NCBI GenBank assembly: GCA_017994075.1
Contig: JAGOLM010000006.1
Coordinates: 1-39,591, forward strand
Source of the DNA: Lachnospiraceae bacterium
Lineage (GTDB): Bacteria > Bacillota > Clostridia > Lachnospirales > Lachnospiraceae
Length of the DNA stretch: 39,591 nt
Direction of reading: 5' to 3'
Positions 8,269 through 15,550 of the stretch are shown in pieces. Each line of letters starts with the position of its first letter. The first letter of the stretch is position 1. The position numbers and the translations under genes were made by a program. Below the pieces are notes generated by a model. The model made no database searches. It had not been told where the DNA came from and saw nothing but the letters and a program-made list of their open reading frames with translations.

Positions 8269-8304
8269 GGAATTGTAATAATTATATGGTAAAATAGCAA
8301 TTCC
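8269..8304 (+). promoter_or_regulatory. Inverted repeat flanking an extended -10 before ddl
   Basis: GGAATTG (8269-8275) and CAATTCC (8298-8304) form a perfect 7-base inverted repeat. Between them lies an extended -10 element, TGGTAAAAT (8287-8295). The arrangement suggests a separate promoter for ddl with a repressor site around it, beyond readthrough from the Mur ligase gene. An mRNA hairpin is the alternative reading. Confidence 0.45.
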
Positions 8305-8347
8305 ATGGATCAAGAAGAATATAGAGTTTTTTATATAAGGAGGAAAT

Positions 8348-9556
8348 ATGAAATCAAATATCGCTGTTTTATTTGGCGGAAAAAGTGTAGAGCATGAAGT
8401 TTCTATTATCTCAGGACTTCAAGCTCTGAAAAATATAGATTCTGATAAGTACAATGCTTTCCCGGTTTATATAACCAAGAAAAATGAGATGTTTATAGGA
8501 AGTGGCCTGGATGATATAGCCAATTTCAAGGATATAGATAAGCTGCTCGCTGACAAGACCAGAGTCATACTGGTGGCAGAGGACAATGGATATTATTTCG
8601 TTCAGTATCCAGCGAAGAGATTCGGGAAAAATGGGAAATATCCCGTTGATCTGGTTCTCCCGGTTGTTCATGGAACTAATGAAGAGGATGGAGCACTTCA
8701 GGGATATTTAAAAACCGTAGGAGTTCCTTTTGCCGGTTGTGATGTAACGGCATCAGCTGTTGGAATGGACAAATATGTCCAGAAAACTGTACTGAAAGAG
8801 AATGATATTCCTGTTCTTGGTGCTATGCAGTTTACACTGGGCGACTATAGAAATATTGATAATATGATAAATAGCATTGAAGAGAAGATTGGATATCCGG
8901 TTATTGCCAAGCCGGTGGATCTTGGATCAAGCGTAGGAATCAGTATTGCCAAGGAGAGAGCCACACTTAAGGATTCCCTTGATGATGCATTTCTCTATGC
9001 AGGAAGAGTACTGGTAGAACATGCAATTCTAAATCTTCGTGAGATCAATTGCGCAGTTCTCGGTAATGAGGTAGATGCATCTGCATCTGAAATAGAAGAA
9101 CCGACTCATACCAATGATATTTTGAGCTATGAGGATAAGTACCTGGGTAATGGTACAAAGGGCGGATCAAAAGGCTCCAAAACTTCCGGAGGATCTAAGG
9201 GTATGGCTTCTCTTTCTAGAAAAATCCCTGCGGATGTCCCGGACGAAATGAGAACCAGAATAAGAGATCTTGCAGTTAAATCATTTAAGGTTCTTGGATG
9301 TAATGGTGTAGCCAGAATAGACTTTATGATAGATTCAGATACTGACGAGTTGTATTTTAATGAGATCAATACTATTCCGGGTTCTCTGGCATTTTATCTC
9401 TTTGAACCTATTGGGATCCCCTACAGAGAACTGCTGGACAGGATCATCAAGCTGGCAGAGGACCGAAGAAGGCAGGAACAGGAGATAACGTATTCATTTG
9501 ATACAAATATACTGAGCCAGGCCAATCTCGGAGGATCTAAGGGAACTAAGAATTAG
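8348..9556 (+). CDS. ddl: D-alanine--D-alanine ligase family protein with Gly/Ser/Lys-rich loop
   Basis: An ATP-grasp ligase of 402 residues, longer than the usual 310-370. It has FGGKSVEHEVS (E15/E17 near the amino-site position), PVVHGTNEEDGALQG, the ATP and serine loop KPVDLGSSVGI (194/195) and metal-binding FNEINTIPG (E339, N341). In the omega-loop after SYEDKYL, where E. coli DdlB has the active-site Tyr216, this protein has a flexible GNGTKGGSKGSKTSGGSKG stretch (267-285), and the C-terminus ends GGSKGTKN. AAGGAGGA precedes ATG. D-Ala-D-Ala synthesis is the default role. The missing loop tyrosine leaves room for another second substrate, such as D-Ser or D-Lac, though the same loop style may be usual in Lachnospiraceae. 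Confidence 0.92.
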   Translation: MKSNIAVLFGGKSVEHEVSIISGLQALKNIDSDKYNAFPVYITKKNEMFIGSGLDDIANFKDIDKLLADKTRVILVAEDNGYYFVQYPAKRFGKNGKYPVDLVLPVVHGTNEEDGALQGYLKTVGVPFAGCDVTASAVGMDKYVQKTVLKENDIPVLGAMQFTLGDYRNIDNMINSIEEKIGYPVIAKPVDLGSSVGISIAKERATLKDSLDDAFLYAGRVLVEHAILNLREINCAVLGNEVDASASEIEEPTHTNDILSYEDKYLGNGTKGGSKGSKTSGGSKGMASLSRKIPADVPDEMRTRIRDLAVKSFKVLGCNGVARIDFMIDSDTDELYFNEINTIPGSLAFYLFEPIGIPYRELLDRIIKLAEDRRRQEQEITYSFDTNILSQANLGGSKGTKN

Positions 9557-9581
9557 AATTTATAATTAAGTGATATTTTAC

Positions 9582-9621
9582 AAGGGCTGTGCCAAAAGGC
9601 ACAGCCCTTACTATTATTTTT
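9582..9621 (+). terminator. Intrinsic terminator after ddl
   Basis: A perfect 12-base stem, AAGGGCTGTGCC (9582-9593) with GGCACAGCCCTT (9598-9609), around an AAAA loop, followed by a T-rich run. It closes the hydrolase-Mur ligase-ddl unit. Confidence 0.95.
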
Positions 9622-9979
9622 AGCTGCAACCATAAATAGTGAATGATATTATATAACAGTATTAAGAAGATAATGTCTAATCTATATTAAAAAATAGACT
9701 AAAAATATTCACATAATAACTAAAAAGCATATGGATATGTAATCTGTATATTTACTGGTCACTGTACAAGTGAGACATAATGTTTAAAGGATTAACAACT
9801 CTTATAGTTTCAAATAAAATCGCAATAGTCGCCGGAACCAATACAGAACTTTTGGACGAATATCTTGGTTCATAACAAATAGTTTTAAATAACACGAAAA
9901 ATTACAATTAAAAACAGGTTGGCACTTGCATGCAAAATATCATTAAAATGTGCTTTAAATATCGTGACTTAAACGTTTA
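9622..9979 (+). other. Gene-poor, very AT-rich stretch with one doubtful 31-codon ORF
   Basis: No convincing gene is present. A frame from ATG 9780 to TAA 9873-9875 encodes 31 residues (start MFKGLTTLIVSNKIAIVAGT) but lacks a clear ribosome site. The stretch lies between the ddl terminator and another terminator-like hairpin at 9980-10014, so a small RNA could be transcribed here, though I see no firm promoter. It may equally be the eroded remains of a gene. Confidence 0.35.
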
Positions 9980-10014
9980 AATAACTTCAACATTTTGTTG
10001 GAGTTATTATTTTT
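9980..10014 (+). terminator. Terminator-like hairpin before the secreted-protein gene
   Basis: AATAACTTCAAC (9980-9991) pairs with GTTGGAGTTATT (9997-10008) with one wobble around a 5-base loop, followed by ATTTTTG. No gene ends shortly before it, so it would stop an unannotated small RNA or act as an attenuator of the following gene. Confidence 0.6.
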
Positions 10015-10659
10015 GTGCAAACAATCAAATATCCATTCTTACATACTCTTATTATTAATGTTTATAGAAAGGAAATAATAATAAAAAAGAGAAAAACAAC
10101 ACATCTTCTTTCATTCGTATTGGCGGGTATAGTTACCTTTAGTAATATAGTTACCGTATATGCAGCTAACGCCAAGTCTCCACCTACAGATGAAAATGTC
10201 ATCGTAGCACAAGATTCCGAAGATGCCCTTAACATCGTAAATAAAGATAATAAATATTCTTTTAGCACCATATCGGACAAGACTTCGGATACCTATGGTA
10301 ACGCAACTATCGTTAAGAATGATGACGTTTATATCATTTCTTATTCAAACATCGAAGAATACAAAAATGCACCCGATGAAAAGAGTGATCCTAAAACTAC
10401 TAAACCGACAGAAACCAAGCCATCTACTGATAATACTACTCAGCATATCAAAACAGACATCAACGGACTACTGAAAAATACAAAGTATACTGACGATATA
10501 TTAAAACTGCAGAATTCAGATTCGACCAAAACTATCTCTATTGCATTGACAGGAGTAAAACCAGGGACAAGGATTGAGGTGTTTGATCATCTATTTAATC
10601 AGACAGTAGAAAGAGACCATGATGAATTTGAAATGCCTTGTGATTATACTAGCTTTTGA
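10015..10659 (+). CDS. Hypothetical secreted protein, probably truncated by frameshift
   Basis: The protein is unrecognised. A basic segment (KKRKTTH) precedes a hydrophobic stretch (LLSFVLAGIVTFSNIVTVYA) with a signal-peptidase-like AANA end. After that comes a hydrophilic, Asn/Asp/Lys/Thr-rich region with a Thr/Pro/Lys linker (about residues 120-140). The start is uncertain. GTG 10015 opens the frame but abuts the terminator-like T tract, while the best ribosome site (AAAGGAAA, about 10068-10075) precedes only ATA codons in this frame. The frame stops at TGA 10657-10659 in a TTTTGA context, and coding-like sequence continues in the +1 frame. It has few similarities to its neighbours and may be a decaying surface-protein gene. 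Confidence 0.5.
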   Translation: MQTIKYPFLHTLIINVYRKEIIIKKRKTTHLLSFVLAGIVTFSNIVTVYAANAKSPPTDENVIVAQDSEDALNIVNKDNKYSFSTISDKTSDTYGNATIVKNDDVYIISYSNIEEYKNAPDEKSDPKTTKPTETKPSTDNTTQHIKTDINGLLKNTKYTDDILKLQNSDSTKTISIALTGVKPGTRIEVFDHLFNQTVERDHDEFEMPCDYTSF

Positions 10660-10847
10660 TAAAAAGTACATTGACTTGGTATGGTATCATTGGCAACACA
10701 CAGTTTCTTTTAATAACATGCGTAACACAGGTGTACCCGATTATAGCTATACTAAAATATATGGAGATACCAACCGTTGTTGATAGCATACAAAACAAGT
10801 ATGTAAGAAAAATCTGGATCGTATCTTCAAAGTACATTAAAGAATAA
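10660..10847 (+). pseudogene. Frameshifted remnant continuing the secreted-protein gene
   Basis: If one T is skipped at the TTTTGA (10654-10659), the frame continues as FDKKYIDLVWYHWQHTVSF to TGA 10781-10783. A second shift of the same sense near 10770 joins a third frame ending ...TVVDSIQNKYVRKIWIVSSK to TAA at 10845-10847. Two successive shifts fit decay better than a programmed event. The product is unrecognised. Confidence 0.4.
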
Positions 10848-10868
10848 AGATAATTATATTTAAAAAGA

Positions 10869-11585
10869 TCAAATATTTTTTTCCTTCATGGCGATGATTC
10901 GTTCCCTTGCATCGTGACCAAGGTGTTTCTTATGATCCTTATCGAGATCCTTGGTCATTATAGGCTGACCGAATTCTATAGTGACATTTGCGGTGCGGAT
11001 ACCTAACCCACTATGAAGTATCTTGTCAGTATTACTGATAGCAATAGGAACAACAGGACAATCAGTACGTGTTGCAATCTTAAAAGTACCCTCTTTAAAT
11101 TCTAATACTTCACCGGTTCTAGAACGGGTCCCTTCCGGAAAAACAATTACAGAAGTACCGTTATTGATATCATCTACTGCACCAATTATAATGCCGATTG
11201 CCTGTTTGATGTTATCTCTGTCTAGAAAAACAGCTTTGATTAGAATCATCCATTGAGCTAAAAATGGTATTTTCTTTAACTCGATCTTGGAGATAAAGGA
11301 AGAAGGACGATTCATAATAGGGTATAAGATAACGACATCAAATATGCTTAAATGATTAGGCACAAACAATACAGGACCATCGGGGATATTCTCAGTACCT
11401 TTTATATCCATCCTGGTAAGTGATATTATTCGGATCGTTGAAAAAACCCATTGAATGATAGGCCTTGCAACCCGCTCTGCAGCATCAGGATGTTTTATCC
11501 TTATGATAAGCAGGATAAGCATAAGTGGCAGTGTGACAATAAAAAAAAGTAATACAAACAAAAGTGCAAATAGAGCTCTAATCAT
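10869..11585 (-). CDS. plsC: 1-acyl-sn-glycerol-3-phosphate acyltransferase (PlsC)
   Basis: PlsC acylates lysophosphatidic acid to phosphatidic acid at the inner membrane face. The 238-residue protein has an N-terminal membrane segment (about 3-30), the catalytic NHLSIFD (H78, D83), the KIELKKIPFLA acceptor segment and FPEGTRSRTG (149-158), matching the PlsC family in order and length. The ribosome site is weak (AAGAGA before ATG). The gene is alone on the minus strand and converges on the decaying secreted-protein gene. No clear terminator was seen behind it. Confidence 0.93.
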   Translation of the reverse strand: MIRALFALLFVLLFFIVTLPLMLILLIIRIKHPDAAERVARPIIQWVFSTIRIISLTRMDIKGTENIPDGPVLFVPNHLSIFDVVILYPIMNRPSSFISKIELKKIPFLAQWMILIKAVFLDRDNIKQAIGIIIGAVDDINNGTSVIVFPEGTRSRTGEVLEFKEGTFKIATRTDCPVVPIAISNTDKILHSGLGIRTANVTIEFGQPIMTKDLDKDHKKHLGHDARERIIAMKEKNI

Positions 11586-11767
11586 AATTTCTCTTTTCTT
11601 TTTATAAATAAGTTATTAAGCCGGATTTATATTTGATATAAATTTTAATTCAGATCGCTGTTTATATTTTATACGAAGTCATGTCTAAAAAACATAAAAT
11701 TCATTGAAAATAGTTTAACAAAAATGAAAAATAATCACTACAATTTGTAATTATAATAAACTAAGAC

Positions 11768-11796
11768 TTCAAAATACAGTGTTTTTGTGATACAAT
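11768..11796 (+). promoter_or_regulatory. Probable promoter of veg
   Basis: TTCAAA (11768-11773), 17 bases, then an extended -10, TGATACAAT (11788-11796), about 55 bases upstream of the veg start. The -35 is weak but the TGn element compensates. Confidence 0.6.
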
Positions 11797-11850
11797 GCGA
11801 GCGATAAGTTTTAAACTCATACAACTAGAGTGGTTGGGAGGTAACTAAAA

Positions 11851-12093
11851 ATGGAACGTTCAGACGTAGACAAGATAAGAGAATCAATTAAGGAAAAGCG
11901 CGGTGAAAGAGTTGAGATACAGCTGGACCGTGGGAGAAATAAGATCGACATCGAGAAGGGAATCATCAAGGAAGCATACCCTTCAGTTTTTACTATTCAG
12001 ATTGAAAACACTGATGAGAAGAAGCCATCACAGCTTCTGTCTTTCAGTTATACGGATATCATTACAAAGGATATTAGAATGAGACTCTGCTGA
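11851..12093 (+). CDS. veg: Veg family protein
   Basis: An 80-residue protein matching the Veg (DUF1021) family: N-terminal IRESIKEKRGERVEIQLDRG, then the signature YPSVFTIQIEN and the SFSYTDIITKD segment that parallels YSYADILT in Bacillus Veg. In B. subtilis Veg is highly expressed and stimulates biofilm matrix genes; its exact mechanism is unsettled. GGGAGGT lies 9 bases before ATG. An intrinsic hairpin includes the stop codon. Fraction of transcripts reading through to the NlpC/P60 gene, 33 bases downstream, is unknown. Confidence 0.93.
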   Translation: MERSDVDKIRESIKEKRGERVEIQLDRGRNKIDIEKGIIKEAYPSVFTIQIENTDEKKPSQLLSFSYTDIITKDIRMRLC

Positions 12094-12109
12094 TTCAGCA
12101 GAGATTTTT
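12085..12109 (+). terminator. Terminator hairpin overlapping the veg stop codon
   Basis: CTCTGCTG (12085-12092) pairs with CAGCAGAG (12096-12103) around a 3-base loop, followed by ATTTTTA. The TGA stop (12091-12093) sits inside the stem, so a ribosome finishing veg would cover the hairpin and could favour readthrough into the next gene. Confidence 0.65.
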
Positions 12110-12126
12110 ATGAAGAAAGGAAGGGC

Positions 12127-13320
12127 ATGAGGAAAATAAAAAACAGAAGAATGAAATCAGCAGCAGCAATATTGGTTTTTGCCATAGTGTTTTCAGCTCT
12201 TCCTGCTAATGTTCTGGCAAGTCCGTCAGTTAATGATCTACAAGACCAAAAGGAAGACATCAAGGATAACATCGATTCTGCCAATTCTGAGCTTGTTAGT
12301 CTGCTGTCACAGATAAATGAGATAAGTAGTGCAATAAGTAAAAAGAAAGCCGAAATAAATGAGGCTAATGCTAATATTACATTGATGCAGCAGGCAGTTC
12401 AGAAACAGAGAGATACCATTAAGCTCCGAATGAAATATACTTATGAGAACGAGAGCGAAAGCAGTGTATTGACAATTATGCTGGAGTCTAGAAATATTGC
12501 ACAGTTCCTAAATAAGGTGGAATATGCCAGCGCTATTTATAAGTACGATAAGAACCTTCTTGAGACCTATGAAGCCACACAGAAGGAATTAGAAGATATG
12601 AAGGCTGATGCTGAAAAGGACAAGGCTGATATGCAGGCCAAACAGTCAGAACTGTCAGCAGCACAGTCCTCACTTAATGCCAAGATCCAAAAGCTAAAGT
12701 CAGAGTATGCGGATGCAGATGCTAGACTGCAGGCGGCCAAAGAAGAGGCAGCCAAAAAGGAAAAGGAACGTCAGGAAGCTATGAAACGCCAGCAAGAGGC
12801 AGAGAGAGCTAAACAGCTGGCAAAAGAACGTGCCAACAGTTCTTCTGGAGGTTCCTCGGGTGGATCATCAGGTAATACGTCAGGCGGATCTTCAGGTGGA
12901 TCATCAGGAGATACTGGATATGACTCAGGATACAGCAAAGGTCCGGCTTCAGGTAAGGGACTTGATCCTGGCTCAAGCATAGATGGCGGTGCATTGGTTG
13001 CATATGCCAAACAGTTTGTCGGTAATCCATATGTATGGGGCGGCGATAGTCTGACCAATGGATGCGATTGCTCTGGATTCACCAAGCTGGTATATGCTCA
13101 TTTTGGAGTAACGACTCCGAGGTATTCTCAGTCATTTTTGGACTGGGGCAAACCGGTAAGCTATGAATGTATTAAACCAGGAGATGTAGTCGTATATCCC
13201 GGACATGTAGCCATATATGCCGGAGGAGGCATAATAGTTGAAGCTCAGAGCCCGGCTACAGGAATTACCAACTATAGGTCAGTGCTTTGTCACAATATTA
13301 ATGGAATACGGCGATATTGA
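12127..13320 (+). CDS. Secreted NlpC/P60 peptidoglycan hydrolase with coiled-coil N-terminus (CwlO/PcsB-like)
   Basis: A 397-residue exported D,L-endopeptidase candidate. It has a signal peptide (1-31, ending ANVLA-S), a long coiled coil rich in Glu/Lys/Ala (about 35-235, CwlO/PcsB-like), a flexible Ser/Gly linker of GGSSGGSSG units (238-262), and an NlpC/P60 domain (about 285-397) with YVWGGDSLTNGCDCSGF (catalytic C315), PGDVVVYPGHVAIYAG (H360) and VEAQSP. CwlO-type enzymes cleave stem peptides during wall growth and are activated through the coiled coil, usually by FtsEX; no ftsEX is in this window. GGAAGG lies just before ATG. The SurA-N-like gene follows after 6 bases. Confidence 0.93.
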   Translation: MRKIKNRRMKSAAAILVFAIVFSALPANVLASPSVNDLQDQKEDIKDNIDSANSELVSLLSQINEISSAISKKKAEINEANANITLMQQAVQKQRDTIKLRMKYTYENESESSVLTIMLESRNIAQFLNKVEYASAIYKYDKNLLETYEATQKELEDMKADAEKDKADMQAKQSELSAAQSSLNAKIQKLKSEYADADARLQAAKEEAAKKEKERQEAMKRQQEAERAKQLAKERANSSSGGSSGGSSGNTSGGSSGGSSGDTGYDSGYSKGPASGKGLDPGSSIDGGALVAYAKQFVGNPYVWGGDSLTNGCDCSGFTKLVYAHFGVTTPRYSQSFLDWGKPVSYECIKPGDVVVYPGHVAIYAGGGIIVEAQSPATGITNYRSVLCHNINGIRRY

Positions 13321-13326
13321 TCAGTT

Positions 13327-14094
13327 ATGATTAAAAATATCAAAACAAAAGAAAAATCAAATAAATCAGACAGAAAAACATTTCTGAATAAATTCTTCAG
13401 CAGATTCGCCAGAGTGCTTGCCATTCTGACGATATCTGCTGTTATTATTTATAGTCTGAGGGAACGCTGGATACTCAATCAGGTATTGGATTATAAGAAT
13501 AATGGCGACAGGATCATTGTGACAGTGGATGGTGATAAGCTAGCCCTTTCAGATATGGCGTATTACATTATGTATGAAGAATGCACTATAGAAAAAGCTG
13601 CCAGAATATATAACCCTGATATGCCCAAGGATTATTGGAATACCAGAAACGGCGGCAAGATTATCGCGGGAGAAGCTCATAAGGCTGTTATGGGCGAAAC
13701 AGTTCATGACTGGATATTTTACAAAGAAGCCAAGAAAAATGGAATAAAGCTCACAGCAAAAGAGAAAGCATATATAAAAACCAGAAAGGAAGATTTCTGG
13801 GAAGATCTCTTTGATGAGCAGTATGATAATATGTTCACATCAAAAAAAGCGGTCAATGCTGAAATTGATAGGATGGCTCTGGCTCAAAAATATCAGAGGC
13901 AGCTTGCAGACAAGATGGATATAAACTATCATAGGCTGGATTGGGATGCCTTTGAATTTGAAACGATAAAAAAGGATCATCGAATAAGTATAAGTGATAA
14001 ACTGTGGACAAGGATCCGAGTAGGAGAGGTTACTATACGGCATGATAAGTATAGTTCTGTGCCTACAGGAAAGAATAAAACCAAAGGCAATTAA
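13327..14094 (+). CDS. Membrane-anchored protein resembling a SurA/PrsA N-terminal chaperone domain
   Basis: A 255-residue protein with a basic N-terminus (1-30), one membrane segment (about 29-46) and an extracytoplasmic part. The outer part opens with IIVTVDGDKLALSDMAYYI and continues with helical stretches, a pattern like the N-terminal domain of SurA- or PrsA-type foldases. No parvulin PPIase domain follows. It starts 6 bases after the hydrolase stop with no strong ribosome site, so it is probably translationally coupled and may help that enzyme fold or stay at the membrane. The family assignment is by resemblance only. Confidence 0.6.
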   Translation: MIKNIKTKEKSNKSDRKTFLNKFFSRFARVLAILTISAVIIYSLRERWILNQVLDYKNNGDRIIVTVDGDKLALSDMAYYIMYEECTIEKAARIYNPDMPKDYWNTRNGGKIIAGEAHKAVMGETVHDWIFYKEAKKNGIKLTAKEKAYIKTRKEDFWEDLFDEQYDNMFTSKKAVNAEIDRMALAQKYQRQLADKMDINYHRLDWDAFEFETIKKDHRISISDKLWTRIRVGEVTIRHDKYSSVPTGKNKTKGN

Positions 14095-14168
14095 AATTAG
14101 AGATGAGTCATGAATAGTACATGATAAAAATGTACTATGACCCTTACTAGAGAAATGAGGACTGGATC

Positions 14169-15044
14169 ATGGATAAAAAAATAGGAAGAAACGACCTATG
14201 TTGGTGCGGAAGCGGTCAGAAATATAAGAACTGTCACATGGCTCTTGATAAAAAAATATTTAGTTATGCGCTTGAGGGGCATACCGTTCCGAGAAGAGAT
14301 ATGTTGAAGACTCCGGAACAAATAGCCGGTATCAAGGAAAGTGCCAAGATCAATGTTGCTTGCCTCGATGCGGTTGAAAAAGTTATCAAGCCGGGAATGA
14401 GTACACAGGAAATCGATGATATCGTATATAAAGTCACAACAGAAATGGGAGGAATCCCTGCTTGCCTTAATTACGAGGGATTCCCTAAGAGTGTTTGTAC
14501 ATCTGTCAATGAGCAGGTATGCCACGGTATACCATCTGAGGATGTCATATTGCAGGAGGGTGATATCGTAAATGTAGATTGTTCTACAATATTAAACGGA
14601 TATTTTTCAGATTCATCCAGAATGTTTTGCATCGGCAAAGTGTCAGATGCTAAGGAAAAACTGGTTCGTGTTACCAAGGAATGTGTTGAACTTGGACTAA
14701 AAGAAGTCAAGCCATGGGGTTTCTTGGGAGATATGGGACAGGCCGTTCATGAGCATGCTGAAGAAAACGGATATACAATTGTCCGTGAGATAGGTGGTCA
14801 CGGAGTAGGAGTTGAATTCCATGAGGATCCATGGGTAGGATATCTTACCAATAAGGGCGAGGATATGCTTTTGGTTCCGGGACTTATGTTTACAATTGAA
14901 CCTATGGTCAATATGGGATCGGCAAGTATAATCACTGACGAGGAAAATGGTTGGGAAGTAAGCACGCTGGATGGTAAGTCATCAGCACAGTGGGAGATAC
15001 AGGTTCTGGTCACAGAGGACGGTGCAGAAGTTATATCTTGGTAG
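14169..15044 (+). CDS. map: Methionine aminopeptidase type I with N-terminal SEC-C zinc motif
   Basis: MetAP removes the initiator Met from nascent proteins. The 291-residue enzyme begins with a SEC-C motif (GRNDLCWCGSGQKYKNCH, 6-23) that binds zinc. The pita-bread domain follows with H119 (CHGIPSED), metal ligands D137 and D148 (VDCSTILNGYFSDSS), H211 (GGHGVGVEFHEDPW), E244 (FTIEPM) and E276 (AQWEIQVLVTEDG). GAGG precedes ATG. E. coli-type enzymes usually read QxEHT at the last site; here the His is replaced by Ile, while the Glu ligand is kept. The SEC-C motif resembles that at the end of SecA, the next protein gene. Confidence 0.95.
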   Translation: MDKKIGRNDLCWCGSGQKYKNCHMALDKKIFSYALEGHTVPRRDMLKTPEQIAGIKESAKINVACLDAVEKVIKPGMSTQEIDDIVYKVTTEMGGIPACLNYEGFPKSVCTSVNEQVCHGIPSEDVILQEGDIVNVDCSTILNGYFSDSSRMFCIGKVSDAKEKLVRVTKECVELGLKEVKPWGFLGDMGQAVHEHAEENGYTIVREIGGHGVGVEFHEDPWVGYLTNKGEDMLLVPGLMFTIEPMVNMGSASIITDEENGWEVSTLDGKSSAQWEIQVLVTEDGAEVISW

Positions 15045-15202
15045 AATAATAGAATTGTACCCTCTGAATTAATTGTATCAAGAAAATAAGCATTAGTTGG
15101 TTAAACAAAAAACACATGCAAACAATATTCTGAATTGTTTACTATTTCTAATAGAATATTTTGTATACAAGTAAGTTTTACAAAAATATTCAGATAATTA
15201 TA

Positions 15203-15231
15203 TTGACATAATCCTCTGCTGATGTTACTAT
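15203..15231 (+). promoter_or_regulatory. Strong sigma-A promoter of the structured RNA
   Basis: Perfect TTGACA (15203-15208), a 17-base spacer, then TACTAT (15226-15231) with an upstream TGn extension (15223-15225). The predicted start is near G15238, which is the first base of the closing helix of the RNA. Confidence 0.88.
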
Positions 15232-15520
15232 ACAATTGGATCAGGAAATAAGAAGTATAGTATTAGTAGAGGAGGTATATTCCACCCGAAATAGTAAGAA
15301 CTACCTCAACCGAACCGGTCGGTATACATCGGAAATCCTTTGAAGCATGAACCGATAACCTGATAATGGAAGCCGTTTAGGCTTGGCCAAAGACCGTAAT
15401 ATATCAGTAAGGTAAAAGGTTATACATTCGAAGGATAGAGAGCAAATGAAAACCAGTTTTATTCAGATATATGTACTTTAACAACTGAATATGGTTTCTG
15501 ATTAGAGGAGGTACAGTCCA

Positions 15521-15550
15521 ATGGGAACTGAGGATCCAATCGGAAGATAA
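15521..15550 (+). CDS. Possible nonapeptide ORF at the 3' end of the structured RNA
   Basis: ATG 15521 opens nine codons (MGTEDPIGR) ending TAA 15548-15550. A perfect AGGAGGT (15506-15512) lies 8 bases upstream, the best-looking ribosome site in the region. The stop abuts the terminator stem. The closing helix at 15533-15537 lies inside the ORF, so translation and the folded RNA would exclude one another. It may be chance or a conserved RNA element rather than a gene. Confidence 0.25.
   Translation: MGTEDPIGR

Noticed and set aside
9919..9934. Sigma-54-like promoter (TTGGCAC followed by TGCA)
   Set aside because: The GG-to-GC spacing is one base short of the -24/-12 rule and no enhancer-binding regulator is nearby.
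10650..10662. Programmed +1 frameshift at TTT-TGA in the secreted-protein gene
   Set aside because: The slip would pair well, but there is no upstream Shine-Dalgarno-like stimulator as in prfB, and a second frame break follows near 10770, which points to decay.
10656..10847. Independent 63-residue ORF
   Set aside because: It has no ribosome site and only its last part looks coding; it is better read as the third fragment of the broken gene.
12838..12925. Ser/Gly linker repeats in the NlpC/P60 gene as a phase-variable tract
   Set aside because: The units are multiples of three bases and imperfect, so length change would not switch the frame; it is an ordinary flexible linker.
14115..14137. 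Hairpin TAGTACAT/ATGTACTA between the SurA-N-like gene and map
   Set aside because: It lacks a T tract and a known regulatory motif; it could affect map mRNA but is not strong enough for a feature.
15124..15160. AATATTCT/AGAATATT inverted repeat after map as a terminator
   Set aside because: The stem is purely AT-rich apart from one pair, the loop is over 20 bases and the T tract is short; it is too weak to call.
15238..15550. Group II intron or retron RNA
   Set aside because: There is no domain V-like GAGCCGUAUG hairpin and no reverse transcriptase gene.
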